Of a stretch of 64,000 nt of DNA, positions 27,470 through 35,880 are shown in pieces. The notes below the pieces were generated by a model. It was given only the letters and a program-made list of their open reading frames with translations. It was not told where the DNA came from and ran no database searches. The stretch's first letter is position 1; the number at the start of each line of letters is the position of its first letter. Where the stretch lies: contig JADJMG010000001.1 in assembly GCA_016709725.1 (NCBI GenBank), positions 806,001 to 870,000 on the forward strand, written 5' to 3'. Origin of the DNA: Bacteroidota bacterium. Lineage in GTDB: Bacteria; Bacteroidota; Bacteroidia; AKYH767-A; OLB10. The translations under genes were made by a program, and so were the position numbers.

Positions 27470-27970
27470 ATGATCTCAAAGAAAATAGAAAAATTGCTAA
27501 ATCAGCAAGTAGCCATGGAGTCGGACTCCTCACAATTTTATTTAGCAATGGCCTCTTGGGCAGAACGCTCGGGCTACAATGGGGTAAGTACCTTCCTCTA
27601 TCGTCATAGCGATGAAGAACGTCAACATATGTTGAAGCTCATTAAATTCGTGAATGAGCGTGGTGGAGTTTCTCAACTGCCAGCATTAAAAAGTCCACCC
27701 GTTAACTTTAAAAACGTGAATGAAGTGTTTGAACAGCTGTTGAAACATGAAGTTAAAGTGAGCGAAGAAATCAATAAACTGGTCGATAATTGCCTTGCTG
27801 AAAAAGATTATACCACACATAACTTCCTGCAATGGTACGTAGCAGAGCAAATTGAAGAGGAGCGTTTAGCTCGTAACTTATTGGATAAACTCAACTTGAT
27901 TGGAGGCGATAAGGGTGGTATGTACCTCTTCGATAGAGATTTGGAGACGATGATTCCTGAGGGAGCATAA
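27470..27970 (+). CDS. ftnA: Ferritin (non-haem iron storage)
   Basis: This 166-residue four-helix bundle protein stores iron in a 24-mer shell and oxidises Fe(II). Ferroxidase ligands are visible: Glu17 in VAMESDSSQFY, Tyr24, Glu50 and His53 in DEERQHM, Glu about 94 in KHEVKVSEEIN, and the EQIEEERLA helix. The motif layout follows bacterial FtnA rather than bacterioferritin (no haem Met site recognised) or Dps. It stands alone after the biosynthetic cluster, with a weak hairpin near 28025-28060 as a possible terminator. Confidence 0.95.
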   Translation: MISKKIEKLLNQQVAMESDSSQFYLAMASWAERSGYNGVSTFLYRHSDEERQHMLKLIKFVNERGGVSQLPALKSPPVNFKNVNEVFEQLLKHEVKVSEEINKLVDNCLAEKDYTTHNFLQWYVAEQIEEERLARNLLDKLNLIGGDKGGMYLFDRDLETMIPEGA

Positions 27971-28150
27971 GCACTATTAACTCTATTCAAAGGAGTTATT
28001 AATATCACAATGTTGTAAGAAATAGGGCCACTGCAATCCATTTTTGTGGTGGCTTTCTTTATCTTGCCACTCGAATGTAAATAAAGTACCGACGCACAAT
28101 AATCTATAGATTTTTACGTCAATCCTTAACACCAAGAATAGAAGAACATA

Positions 28151-29752
28151 ATGAAAATGAAAAATTGGTCAAAAATATTTTTACTTATCGCTGTGAGCAT
28201 AAGTATGAGTTTGCAAAGCGTGGGACAAAATGCTGCTGCTTCTCAAAAATTTGATGCGCTCCTAAATATGGTAAGTTATGCTTACGTAGATTCAGTGGAT
28301 CAAAATAAAGTAACGGAGAGTGCCATACGCGCCTTGCTAAAAGATTTAGATCCGCATTCGGTTTATATTCCAGCGGATGAATTAAAAGCGACGAACGAAC
28401 CCTTAGTTGGAAAATTTGAAGGTGTCGGCATTCAATTTAATATTTTGGATGATACCATCATGGTTACACAAACCATCAGTGGGGGTCCGAGTGAGAAGTT
28501 GGGCATTCGTTCTGGCGATCGGATTGTCATGATTGATGATAGCCTTGTTGCTGGAACTGGAATAAAAAATAACGATGTACTGAAAAAACTTCGTGGCGAC
28601 AAAGGCACGAAAGTAAAAGTTAGTATTGCTCGCAGACTTACTCCCGAATTAATCGTGTATAATATTACCCGCGACAAAATTCCGTTGTTTAGTGTAGAAG
28701 CATCTTATCAAGCAGCACCTGGTGTTGGATACATCAAGATCTCTCGTTTCGCCGATACTACGGTGGATGAATTTCAAGCTGCATTAAAAGATTTAAAAGA
28801 TCAGTATAATATTCAAAGTTTGATTTTAGATTTAAGTGGAAACGGTGGTGGATACTTAAACAGAGCGATTGAGTTAGCGGATGAATTTTTGAGTGTAGGA
28901 AAACGAATTGTTTATACGGAAGGAAGAAATAATCCAAAACAAGAATCTTACTCTACCAATTCGGGTGGATGGGAAAAAGGAAAATTAATTCTTTTGGTTG
29001 ATGAGAGTTCTGCTTCTGCAAGCGAAATTGTATCGGGAGCCATTCAAGATTGGGATCGTGGTTTAGTCATTGGAAGAAGAACATTTGCAAAAGGATTGGT
29101 TCAAAAACCATTTCCTCTTCCTGATGGATCTGCAGTACGTTTAACGATTGCGCGCTACCATACACCAAGTGGAAGATGCATTCAAAAAGCATACGAGCCA
29201 GGCGATGAAAATTATGAAATGGATTTAAGCAAACGATTTGAGCATGGTGAACTCTATCATGCCGACAGCATTGCATTCAATGATTCATTAAAATATGAGA
29301 CCAATGGTGGAAGAACCGTTTACGGTGGTGGTGGTATTATGCCCGACATCTTTGTTGCGCTCGACACCAGCTTAAGTTCACGCTACTATGATGATATTAG
29401 AAGAAACGGGATCATGAACGATTACACATTAACTTATGTTGATGAGAACAGAGCTTCCTTAAAAGCACAATACAAAGATGTATACGCATTTAAAAAAGAT
29501 TTTGTGATGAGTAATGAGTTCGTCAACAAATTTGTGGAGTATGCCGAGAAGAAAGGCGTTAAAAGAAATGAAGAAGGATTAAAAACTTCTGATAAACTGA
29601 TACGCACACAACTCAAGGCACTTATTGCGCGCGATCTTTGGAATACAAGTTCCTATTATTACGTCATCAATGACATCAATGTATTTGTAGAAAAAGCGTT
29701 GGAGTCGTTAGATAATGATAGTTTTGAGAAGATGAAGATAGCGGGGAATTAA
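28151..29752 (+). CDS. S41 family C-terminal processing peptidase (CtpA/Tsp-like)
   Basis: This 533-residue periplasmic serine protease has a signal peptide (residues 1-25). A PDZ domain lies at about 80-165 (VGKFEGVGIQFNILDD, GPSEKLGIRSGDRIVMIDD). The peptidase domain follows: LILDLSGNGGGYLNRAIELADEF, the catalytic Ser in LVDESSASASEIVSGA and the Lys in RRTFAKGLVQKPF. These proteases trim or degrade proteins from exposed C-termini. The C-terminal 130 residues (acidic and aromatic, with helices) are typical of the longer Bacteroidota form. A terminator lies at 29878. Confidence 0.93.
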   Translation: MKMKNWSKIFLLIAVSISMSLQSVGQNAAASQKFDALLNMVSYAYVDSVDQNKVTESAIRALLKDLDPHSVYIPADELKATNEPLVGKFEGVGIQFNILDDTIMVTQTISGGPSEKLGIRSGDRIVMIDDSLVAGTGIKNNDVLKKLRGDKGTKVKVSIARRLTPELIVYNITRDKIPLFSVEASYQAAPGVGYIKISRFADTTVDEFQAALKDLKDQYNIQSLILDLSGNGGGYLNRAIELADEFLSVGKRIVYTEGRNNPKQESYSTNSGGWEKGKLILLVDESSASASEIVSGAIQDWDRGLVIGRRTFAKGLVQKPFPLPDGSAVRLTIARYHTPSGRCIQKAYEPGDENYEMDLSKRFEHGELYHADSIAFNDSLKYETNGGRTVYGGGGIMPDIFVALDTSLSSRYYDDIRRNGIMNDYTLTYVDENRASLKAQYKDVYAFKKDFVMSNEFVNKFVEYAEKKGVKRNEEGLKTSDKLIRTQLKALIARDLWNTSSYYYVINDINVFVEKALESLDNDSFEKMKIAGN

Positions 29753-29778
29753 GAATTCAGAATTAAGAATTCAGAATT
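29748..29778. repeat. Stutter repeat AATTAAGAATTCAG (two units)
   Basis: Two consecutive 14-bp units follow the S41 stop directly. A second array of the same family lies at 36728-36759, just after the pirin stop. Both sit immediately downstream of stop codons. Confidence 0.75.
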
Positions 29779-29877
29779 TGTAATTTTGGTTCTTCGCTAG
29801 GCAAAGAGTAATATAAGAAGGAAGATGAGAGCTTCCTGAGCTAGCCGAAAGGAGATTGATAATAAAATTAAAAGATT

Positions 29878-29902
29878 GGCGTGATTTATTCACGCCTTTT
29901 TT
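29878..29902 (+). terminator. Rho-independent terminator downstream of the S41 peptidase
   Basis: A perfect 7-bp stem GGCGTGA / TCACGCC with a 5-base loop is followed by TTTTTT. Confidence 0.85.
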
Positions 29903-29968
29903 ATGACTTTTACATCAAATGACTTTTATCATTGGCTAGATTTTAAGAGCATCTAATTTTATTCTCTT

Positions 29969-30358
29969 ATGAATTTAGCCAAAAAATACGTTCGAGAATT
30001 AACTCAAATTAAGAATCAGTTTGATCCAACTTCTACAGGCAAAAAAGAGCGCCTTGTTGAATTACTAATAAAGGAAAAGTCAATTACAGATTCTGACCTA
30101 ATAAAATTGCATGAAACATTACTTTTCCTAAAAGCACATCCTTCGCATAAAAGACTTTTAAGAAGTGTTTCCAATTTACAAAAAAAAACCAATAATAACA
30201 TTCTTCAGTCTATCCAACGAAGAAAAGAAGAAGGTATATTTGAACAAACGGGTGTTGCTGGAACTTGTATCACGGCTACTTTCAGTTACACATTAGTAGT
30301 ATGGCTATCTAAAGAATATCCAAAGCATATCTACTTCGATAGCTTTGGTGCATACTAG
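29969..30358 (+). CDS. N-terminal part of an unrecognised, possibly acetyltransferase-like protein
   Basis: This encodes 129 residues, mostly helical and Lys-rich (LTQIKNQFDPTSTGKKERLV, LLFLKAHPSHKRLL), ending in GTCITATFSYTLVVWLSKEY and a stop at 30358. The next frame opens almost at once (30379) in the same direction. The codons preceding it read ILELYIRIDLAKLPSRST without a gap, so the two were probably one protein of about 490 residues with a frame change between about 30340 and 30360. Unlike the other split genes in this window, there is no long homopolymer at the junction. I do not recognise this N-terminal half. Confidence 0.6.
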   Translation: MNLAKKYVRELTQIKNQFDPTSTGKKERLVELLIKEKSITDSDLIKLHETLLFLKAHPSHKRLLRSVSNLQKKTNNNILQSIQRRKEEGIFEQTGVAGTCITATFSYTLVVWLSKEYPKHIYFDSFGAY

Positions 30359-30378
30359 AATTATACATAAGAATAGAT

Positions 30379-31446
30379 TTGGCAAAACTTCCATCACGCT
30401 CAACCATTACAGGATTAAAACAGACACCTTTTTATCATAAAGAAGAATTACTAAGAACATTCAATTTACAAGAGATCATTCAAACATATTTACCTCAACC
30501 CACACCACTATCATTACTAGATAAAAAGCGTCTATCTGAATCAATTCGCTTTCAACTTATCAGCCTCTATAGAGAAACAGATCCCGGGACGAATACAGAT
30601 TTTGATGACATTTCACTTTATCGTTTAGAAAGAGGTTTAGATGTCGTTCTACTTGGAATGGATTCAACACACCGATTACCTATCGACACATACATTGGAT
30701 TCTTCGCATTCAAAAATCAAATACCTTATGCATATGGTGGAACATGGTTGTTAGGGTCAACAGCCAAAATTGGACTTAATATTTTTCCTTCCTACAGAGG
30801 AGGTGAATCAACATGGTTTTTTGCACAGCTAATGCGAGTTTATTACCAAGAATTTAAACCCGACTATTTCATAGCAGAGCCCTATCAAATAGGAAGGGGA
30901 AATCCGGAGGGAATTGCAAGTGGGGCATTTTGGTTTTACTATAAGCTTGGATTCCGCTCTCTCACTCATTCGCATCGGCTCTTTGCTTCCAAAGAATTTG
31001 ATAAGTTATCCTCAGGAAAAAGAAAAAAAACACCGAAAAAAACGCTAGAAAAATTAGTAGAAGATGAGATGGTATTAGCAATCAATAAAAATATCGTCAT
31101 TTCGAAAACTAAATTCGACACAATGCAACTGAGTGCTTCTATTACGCATTTCATCAGAAATAAATTCAATGGGAATCTAGAGAAAGCTATTCAACAATCA
31201 CTTTCTACATTGATGACTGAATTGAATATTAAAAATAAAGAATATTTTCTCTCGCTAACTCCTGGAGTGGAAAGCATTGCTATTTCTTTATTTGCCGCTG
31301 GGGGGATTAAATTATGGAGCAAAAAAGAAAAACGATTGCTATTAGATTTGATAGAAGAAAAATCTTTTGGGACTGATAGTAATTATGCTAAAAAATTAAA
31401 TGCGCATAAATCATTATTAAGGCTACTACAGAAATTATCAAAGTGA
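30379..31446 (+). CDS. Conserved-looking protein with GNAT-like features (C-terminal part)
   Basis: This encodes 355 residues from a TTG; the real start is probably in the preceding frame. Mid-protein it has strand-loop-helix features of N-acetyltransferases: GLNIFPSYRGGESTWFFAQ resembles the acetyl-CoA loop region, followed by EPYQIGRGNPEGI and SGAFWFYYKLGFRSL, where the YYKLGF ending is the usual motif-B signature. The N-terminal part has DPGTNTDFDDISLYRLERG. The C-terminal 150 residues are Lys-rich helices (KRKKTPKKTLEKL). An acetyltransferase role is only a pattern-based guess; no substrate or partner is suggested by the neighbours. Confidence 0.65.
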   Translation: MAKLPSRSTITGLKQTPFYHKEELLRTFNLQEIIQTYLPQPTPLSLLDKKRLSESIRFQLISLYRETDPGTNTDFDDISLYRLERGLDVVLLGMDSTHRLPIDTYIGFFAFKNQIPYAYGGTWLLGSTAKIGLNIFPSYRGGESTWFFAQLMRVYYQEFKPDYFIAEPYQIGRGNPEGIASGAFWFYYKLGFRSLTHSHRLFASKEFDKLSSGKRKKTPKKTLEKLVEDEMVLAINKNIVISKTKFDTMQLSASITHFIRNKFNGNLEKAIQQSLSTLMTELNIKNKEYFLSLTPGVESIAISLFAAGGIKLWSKKEKRLLLDLIEEKSFGTDSNYAKKLNAHKSLLRLLQKLSK

Positions 31447-31613
31447 ATCAAAGATTGTTATTTATAAACGTATATCACTCCATACTACGAAAATTAAAAA
31501 ATTAGTCGGGGCTTTCATATTTTTCGATACGACTATGTTTAATGGGCCCTACCTTCACCTTGGTTTCGGCAGGCAGGCACTGATCAATTATGATGATTAT
31601 GATTTTTTTATGA

Positions 31614-31631
31614 TCCCGCAGTGCTGCGGGA
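31614..31631. repeat. Palindrome TCCCGCAGTGCTGCGGGA
   Basis: This is an 18-bp palindrome with a TG centre. Partial relatives (GTCCCGCAGCGCCG near 53158, GGCAGTACTGCGGGAC near 54222) occur in other repeat-rich stretches. Confidence 0.6.
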
Positions 31632-31770
31632 CAAGTTTATTATGATTGATTATCGCAGAATATAGATGACAAAATTGAACGCGGATAAATAGGATAAATA
31701 CGATTTTCACTGATTTGCTTATGGACAAATAAAATTTTCGAATAGGGTATAAGTATGAAATCCATTTTCA

Positions 31771-31786
31771 TCGCGAGGCTTCGCGA
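31771..31786. repeat. Palindromic repeat TCGCGAGGCTTCGCGA, copy 1
   Basis: This is one of five 16-bp copies that differ only at the seventh base. It lies 27 bp downstream of the deoC stop. Confidence 0.85.
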
Positions 31787-31812
31787 TCAAATCAGTAAAT
31801 TTTCAAATTATT

Positions 31813-32697
31813 TCAATCTTTCGAGAAATAATCGCCGCTTTGATATACTCCTGTCGTTTGTTTTACAATTTGCATTAATAAATCGTTGGCTAAAGAAGAA
31901 GCACCGAAGCGGAAATAGTTTGGATTCATCCAAGCTTCGCCGAGTGTTTCATTTAAGACGACCAAATATTGAATGGCCAATTTCGCTGTTGCAATACCAC
32001 CAGCGGGTTTCATGCCAATCATCTTTCCTTCTTTATAATAAAAATCACGAATGGCTTCAAGCATGACTAAGGTTACGGGAAGAGTGGCTGCTGGTTGAAC
32101 TTTTCCGGTTGATGTTTTTATAAAATCAGCACCGGCATACATGGCGATATCGGATGCTTTTCGCACATTGTCGAGCGTGCTCAACTCTCCAGTTTCCAAA
32201 ATCACTTTGAGGTGCGCTTCGCCGCATGCTTCTTTCACCGCAGCAATTTCATCAAACACATAATTAAATTCTCCGGCTAAAAAATGTCCGCGGGAGATCA
32301 CCATATCAATTTCATCGGCGCCTTCGTTAACAGCAAACTTCGTTTCATCTAGTTTCAGTTTTCGTGTACTCATTCCGCTTGGAAATGCAGTAGCTACAGC
32401 GGCAACTTTTACTCCGCTGTTACCTAAAGCTTCCTTCGCCACGCGCACCATGGTTGGGTATACACAAACCGCTGCGGCCGAAGGCAAGTCGGGCATAGCC
32501 TCGTAAGGTCGCATCGCCTTCGCACAAAGCTGGCGCACCTTTCCAGGGGTATCCTTCGCCTCGAGAGTAGTGAGGTCCATCATACTCATAGCCAACTTCA
32601 AGGCATGCATCTTAGATTCATTCTTGATGGAACGTTTGGTGAAGCGGGCGATACGTTCATCAATAGAAACGGAATCGATGGGAGGGGAAGTGATCAT
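31813..32697 (-). CDS. deoC: Deoxyribose-phosphate aldolase
   Basis: This 294-residue class I aldolase cleaves 2-deoxyribose-5-phosphate to acetaldehyde and glyceraldehyde-3-phosphate in nucleoside breakdown. The TIM-barrel motifs are clear: MDLTTLEAKDTPGKV, AVCVYPTMV, VATAFPSG, NEGADEIDMVIS, LKVILETGEL, the Schiff-base Lys in ADFIKTSTGK, and MKPAGGIATAK near the phosphate site. The N-terminal extension of about 45 residues and the length match the longer DeoC group. No other nucleoside gene is nearby. Confidence 0.95.
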   Translation of the reverse strand: MITSPPIDSVSIDERIARFTKRSIKNESKMHALKLAMSMMDLTTLEAKDTPGKVRQLCAKAMRPYEAMPDLPSAAAVCVYPTMVRVAKEALGNSGVKVAAVATAFPSGMSTRKLKLDETKFAVNEGADEIDMVISRGHFLAGEFNYVFDEIAAVKEACGEAHLKVILETGELSTLDNVRKASDIAMYAGADFIKTSTGKVQPAATLPVTLVMLEAIRDFYYKEGKMIGMKPAGGIATAKLAIQYLVVLNETLGEAWMNPNYFRFGASSLANDLLMQIVKQTTGVYQSGDYFSKD

Positions 32698-32749
32698 AGC
32701 GGGGATGAAATTACGAAAAATCTACTGATGTGAAATGCGATTGAACACG

Positions 32750-32765
32750 TCGCGAGGCTTCGCGA
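32750..32765. repeat. Palindromic repeat TCGCGAGGCTTCGCGA, copy 2
   Basis: Identical to the copy at 31771; the two copies bracket deoC closely. Confidence 0.85.
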
Positions 32766-32795
32766 TGCGAAAATGACGCGAAATGTTCGAACGAC

Positions 32796-32819
32796 GCGAA
32801 ATGCGAATGAACACGAAAT
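32796..32819 (+). repeat. Left inverted repeat around GxxExxY gene 1
   Basis: This 24-bp sequence beginning GCGAAATGCGAATGAACACG is repeated exactly, in inverted orientation, at 33698-33721. The pair encloses GxxExxY gene 1 in a unit of 926 bp. Confidence 0.85.
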
Positions 32820-33004
32820 GCGAAACATGCGAAATTCTTGTTAAAAATGCGATAGCTATCGGGAGTGAATTGTTGATACTAAGTATTGAAAAGTGCGAAA
32901 ATTGAAGATTTTGTGGTAAAAAAAGGTGAAAAACTATCGAAAATTGTTTGTAGCCGTATTTAAACGAGTACAAGTATTTATTATACGACTAATTAAAAAT
33001 CGCT

Positions 33005-33442
33005 GTGGAGTTTTGTAAAAAAATTAACTCTATGGATAAAATTATTCATCGTGACCTTTCATATAATATCATGAAAGCATGTTTCGCTGTTTACTATAAA
33101 TTAGGAGGAGGTCATCCTGAATCTGTTTACCAAAATGCTTTAGCCATTGAATTAAAATCTCAAAATATCAATTTTAAAGAGCAAGTAAGAACTAAGGTTT
33201 TATACGAAGGTCAAAAAGTTGGTATTGGATATGCAGATTTCGTTATTGAAGACCTTATTGTCATTGAAATAAAAAAACAACCACTATTAAACTTTAATAA
33301 CATTATTCAAATCGAAAAATACATAGCAGCTCTTAAATTAGATCTTGGAATTTTGATTCACTTTGGATATGACAGAGTAACTTATAAAAGAGTAGTGAAT
33401 AAAAATTTGATTCCACTTCGCCCAAATATTACGAGCAATTGA
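33005..33442 (+). CDS. GxxExxY protein 1 (PD-(D/E)XK nuclease-like)
   Basis: This encodes 145 residues from GTG 33005; the internal ATG at 33032 (MDKIIHRDLSYNIMKACF) is the more likely start. The family motif is in GGGHPESVYQNAL (G-x2-E-x2-Y). A nuclease-like core follows: GYADFVIEDLIVIEIKKQP gives the D...ExK pattern of PD-(D/E)XK enzymes, then IIQIEKYIAAL, LGILIHFGYDRVTYKRVVN. The family (TIGR04256/PDDEXK_3-like) is widespread, often in several copies per genome, and has no established role. The gene lies inside a pair of 24-bp inverted repeats (32796 and 33698). Base use is AT-rich like its surroundings. Confidence 0.85.
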   Translation: MEFCKKINSMDKIIHRDLSYNIMKACFAVYYKLGGGHPESVYQNALAIELKSQNINFKEQVRTKVLYEGQKVGIGYADFVIEDLIVIEIKKQPLLNFNNIIQIEKYIAALKLDLGILIHFGYDRVTYKRVVNKNLIPLRPNITSN

Positions 33443-33635
33443 TGATTGCATTTCGAAAAAGAAATCTGAAACAATTCGCAGATAAAAAAGCGTAGCGCAA
33501 GCATTTCTCATCGTTTCGCATTTCATGCCTGCCTACCGAAGCTTTAGCATAGGTAGGTTCATTCGCGCCTCGAGAAGCCCCTCGACTTTGCTCAGGACAA
33601 GCTCAGTGCAAGCATTTCGCGTCATTCAGATTTTT

Positions 33636-33721
33636 CGCAAAAAATTTCGCATTTCGTTTTTATTCGCATTTCGTGTTTATTCGCATTTCGTGTCGGTATT
33701 TCGTGTTCATTCGCATTTCGC
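33636..33721 (+). repeat. Minisatellite of about 17 bp (TCGCATTTCGTGTTTAT)
   Basis: Four to five imperfect units of TCGCATTTCGTGTTTAT run up to the 3' end of the damaged ABC transporter gene. The last unit overlaps the right inverted repeat of the GxxExxY unit. Confidence 0.8.
33698..33721 (-). repeat. Right inverted repeat around GxxExxY gene 1
   Basis: An exact inverted copy of 32796-32819. It ends 2 bp before the stop codon of the ABC transporter. Confidence 0.85.
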
Positions 33722-33722
33722 A

Positions 33723-34124
33723 TCACTGGAAGGTTTGCAATTCATAAAGCTTCTTGTAGTACCCACCCTGCTCTATCAACTCTTGGTGCGTTCCTCGTTC
33801 AACAATTTCGGCTTTGTTCATGACGATGATTTGGTCGGCGTGGATGATGGTAGAGAGGCGATGAGCAATCACGAGTGTGGTGCGATCTTTCATGAGTTTG
33901 GTAAGTGCATCTTGTACCAGGCGTTCTGATTCGGTGTCAAGTGCGGAAGTAGCTTCATCGAGAATGAGAATGGGCGGATTCTTTAACACCGCACGAGCAA
34001 TGCTGATGCGTTGACGTTGTCCTCCACTTAATTTTCCGCCACGATCACCAATATTTGTTTGATAACCTTCGGGCATATTCACAATAAACTCGTGGGCATT
34101 GGCCACCTTCGCAGCGTGAATCAC
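33723..34124 (-). CDS. MsbA-like ABC transporter, C-terminal ATPase part (damaged gene)
   Basis: This encodes 133 residues with the second half of an ABC ATPase: LSGGQRQRISIARA (signature), ILILDEATSALD (Walker B with catalytic Glu), LVIAHRLSTI (H-loop), and a terminal KKLYELQTFQ. It lacks its own transporter part. The upstream entry (34141-35448) supplies the membrane domain and Walker A in another frame. The two together read as one MsbA-like half-transporter missing about 43 residues at the junction. The apparent start at 34124 is therefore artificial. Confidence 0.85.
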   Translation of the reverse strand: MIHAAKVANAHEFIVNMPEGYQTNIGDRGGKLSGGQRQRISIARAVLKNPPILILDEATSALDTESERLVQDALTKLMKDRTTLVIAHRLSTIIHADQIIVMNKAEIVERGTHQELIEQGGYYKKLYELQTFQ

Positions 34125-34140
34125 ATCGGCTTCCGACGCA

Positions 34141-35448
34141 TCATCTATCCCAAAAGCAGTTGGGATCGTAATAACGGGGAAGCATATCCGCTAATGTTGT
34201 TTTACCGCTTCCTGATTGACCTACTAACGCTATCGTCTTACCGTGAGGAATGTCGAGGTTGATGTTTTTAAGTACATATCCCGCTTCACCATTTCGGTAG
34301 GCAAAAGAAACATTTTGAAAACTTACACCTTGAGTGAATGATTTAATCTCCTTCGGATTCTCAATGTCCTTCACAGCGACGGGTGCGTCGAGGATATGAT
34401 AAATTCTTTCTGCCGATGCTAATCCTTTTTGAATATTGTACCAAGCCGTTGTGAGTGCTTTTGCGGGTGGAATAAGTTGTGAAAAAATGGCAATGAATGC
34501 GATGAACTCGGAAGGTTCTAAGTTGGCTTCAACTCCTAATACTAATCGACCACCAAAATACATTACAATGGTTAAGACGACAGCGCCCAAGAATTCGCTG
34601 AGCGGGGATGCTAAATCTCTTCGTCGACCAATTTTGTTGAGCATTCGATATAACCCTTCGTTAATTTTTCCGAAGCGATCTTTCGATTTTTCTTCTGCAG
34701 TAAAAGCATGAATAATTCTTAATCCACCGAGTGATTCATCTAAATTACTGAGCAACTCGCCCACTTTTATTTGTGCAAGAGAAGATTTTTTCTTCAAACT
34801 TTTTCCGATGCGACCAATGAGTAATCCAGCGATGGGTAATAAGATGAGTACAAACAATGTTAACTGCGGACTCATCGAAAACATGGTGATTAAAAATATA
34901 ATAATGTTTATAGGTTCACGAAATGCGGCTTCCAATGAATTCATAATACCCCACTCTACTTCTTGCACATCGTTTGTTACACGCGCCATGATATCCCCTT
35001 TGCGTTCATCGGTAAAATAACCGATGGGGAGCGTTAAAATTTTTGAATATACATCGCGTCGAATATCGCGTACCACACCGTTGCGGATAGGAACGAGATA
35101 ATACATGGCCAAGTATCGTGTAATGTTTTTTAAGAAAAATAAAATAACGACTAACAAACTAATAAACGATAAAGCTTCTAGTTGTCCGTGCTGCACTACA
35201 AAATCACTCAAGTAATAATTGAAATTATTCAACAACACTTTCACAGATCCGGACCAAGGTTTCAAATCATAATTTCTTTCCTGACTAAAAAGCACATTCA
35301 AAAATGGAACAATCATCGTTAAAGAAAAGAGAGAGAATACAACTGTCAATAAATTAAAAACAACGCTAGTGATTGCACGACTCTTGTACGGGCGAATATA
35401 ACGGATGAGACGGAAGTAGTTTTTCACAATAATTAAGGAGTGGGGCAA
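34141..35448 (-). CDS. MsbA-like ABC transporter, membrane domain and Walker A (internal deletion)
   Basis: This encodes 435 residues with six membrane helices of the exporter type (FRLIRYIRPYKSRAITSVVF, then VTNDVQEVEWGIMNSLEAAF intracellular loop), followed by the ATPase start VALVGQSGSGKTTLADMLPRYYDPN. After YYDPN the sequence jumps to what reads in the next frame as AFGIDDASEADVIHAAKVAN. The intervening ATPase segment, including the Q-loop (normally GIVTQE), is missing, about 43 residues, and the frame shifts. The family flips lipid A core or other lipids across the inner membrane. As written, the product cannot be a working ABC exporter. The junction at 34147-34165 is a short inverted repeat (TATCCCAAAAGCAGTTGGGAT). 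Confidence 0.87.
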   Translation of the reverse strand: MPHSLIIVKNYFRLIRYIRPYKSRAITSVVFNLLTVVFSLFSLTMIVPFLNVLFSQERNYDLKPWSGSVKVLLNNFNYYLSDFVVQHGQLEALSFISLLVVILFFLKNITRYLAMYYLVPIRNGVVRDIRRDVYSKILTLPIGYFTDERKGDIMARVTNDVQEVEWGIMNSLEAAFREPINIIIFLITMFSMSPQLTLFVLILLPIAGLLIGRIGKSLKKKSSLAQIKVGELLSNLDESLGGLRIIHAFTAEEKSKDRFGKINEGLYRMLNKIGRRRDLASPLSEFLGAVVLTIVMYFGGRLVLGVEANLEPSEFIAFIAIFSQLIPPAKALTTAWYNIQKGLASAERIYHILDAPVAVKDIENPKEIKSFTQGVSFQNVSFAYRNGEAGYVLKNINLDIPHGKTIALVGQSGSGKTTLADMLPRYYDPNCFWDR

Positions 35449-35817
35449 AGATAGTTTTACTATTTATCATTTAGTTTTAGAGCCCTAAGTTTATTGTAAA
35501 ATGCCGACCTACATAGCTTTACAAGTTAACCATATTCAACCGTTTTTACTATGTAGCGTCAATATTGAATTTGCTTGGGCGCTTTAACAATTACTAGAAT
35601 CGCATACCTTGGACTTTTATTTTAGACGGCTCTTCTGCACCTTTTCAAGGATATTTAAAGAACGTTACGCTTTCTAAAAAAGCATAATTCCCCTTTTTTT
35701 AAGCCCATTAATGAGGTGAGGTTATTGGCTTCTTACGATCCTACCATCGGCCCCCGGCCAAATAAAAAAACATTTATCATTGATCAACAATAATATATAC
35801 AATAAAATTACATAACA

Positions 35818-35850
35818 TTTGTATATACAACAATTATTAACGTATATTTG
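35818..35850 (+). promoter_or_regulatory. Pirin promoter
   Basis: TTTG (35818-35821) and TATATTTG (35843-35850) are 21 bp apart, a full match to the Bacteroidota promoter pattern, 31 bp before the start codon. Confidence 0.65.
35819..35830. promoter_or_regulatory. Candidate operator TTGTATATACAA
   Basis: This perfect 12-bp palindrome overlaps the upstream promoter element of the pirin gene. A related half site ATATACAAT lies at 35795. Such a position suits a repressor, possibly of the MarR kind, but no regulator gene is adjacent. Confidence 0.5.
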
Positions 35851-35880
35851 TACCTACAATAATCGTTAAAACGTTTAATC

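Larger units (their letters stand above)
31447..31812. other. Spacer with several palindromes
   Basis: No gene is visible. It contains an 18-bp palindrome TCCCGCAGTGCTGCGGGA at 31614-31631, one TCGCGAGGCTTCGCGA copy at 31771-31786, and AGGCAGGC sequence near 31570. It lies between two convergent genes. Confidence 0.6.
32698..33004. other. Repeat-rich spacer between deoC and GxxExxY gene 1
   Basis: It contains TCGCGAGGCTTCGCGA (32750-32765), several GCGAAATGCGAA motifs (32770-32835), the left inverted repeat of the GxxExxY unit (32796-32819) and one GATAGCTATCGGG palindrome (32850-32866). The remaining part is AT-rich. No gene is visible. Confidence 0.6.
35449..35880. other. Divergent spacer upstream of the pirin gene
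   Basis: It holds the pirin promoter and palindrome near 35818-35850. The remaining 370 bp show no gene on either strand. Confidence 0.5.

Noticed and set aside
27971..28150. Terminator or small RNA after ferritin
   Set aside because: A hairpin with GCCAC/GTGGC arms exists near 28025-28060 but is imperfect with a long loop and a broken T-run; too weak to list as a feature.
31755..32066. Plus-strand open frame of 103 codons
   Set aside because: It lies opposite deoC, is low in family-like sequence and begins in a palindrome-rich spacer; it is a shadow of deoC.
33636..33721. Possible CRISPR-like array of TCGCATTTCG units
   Set aside because: Units of about 17 bp follow each other without unique spacers, and no cas gene is near; it is a minisatellite.
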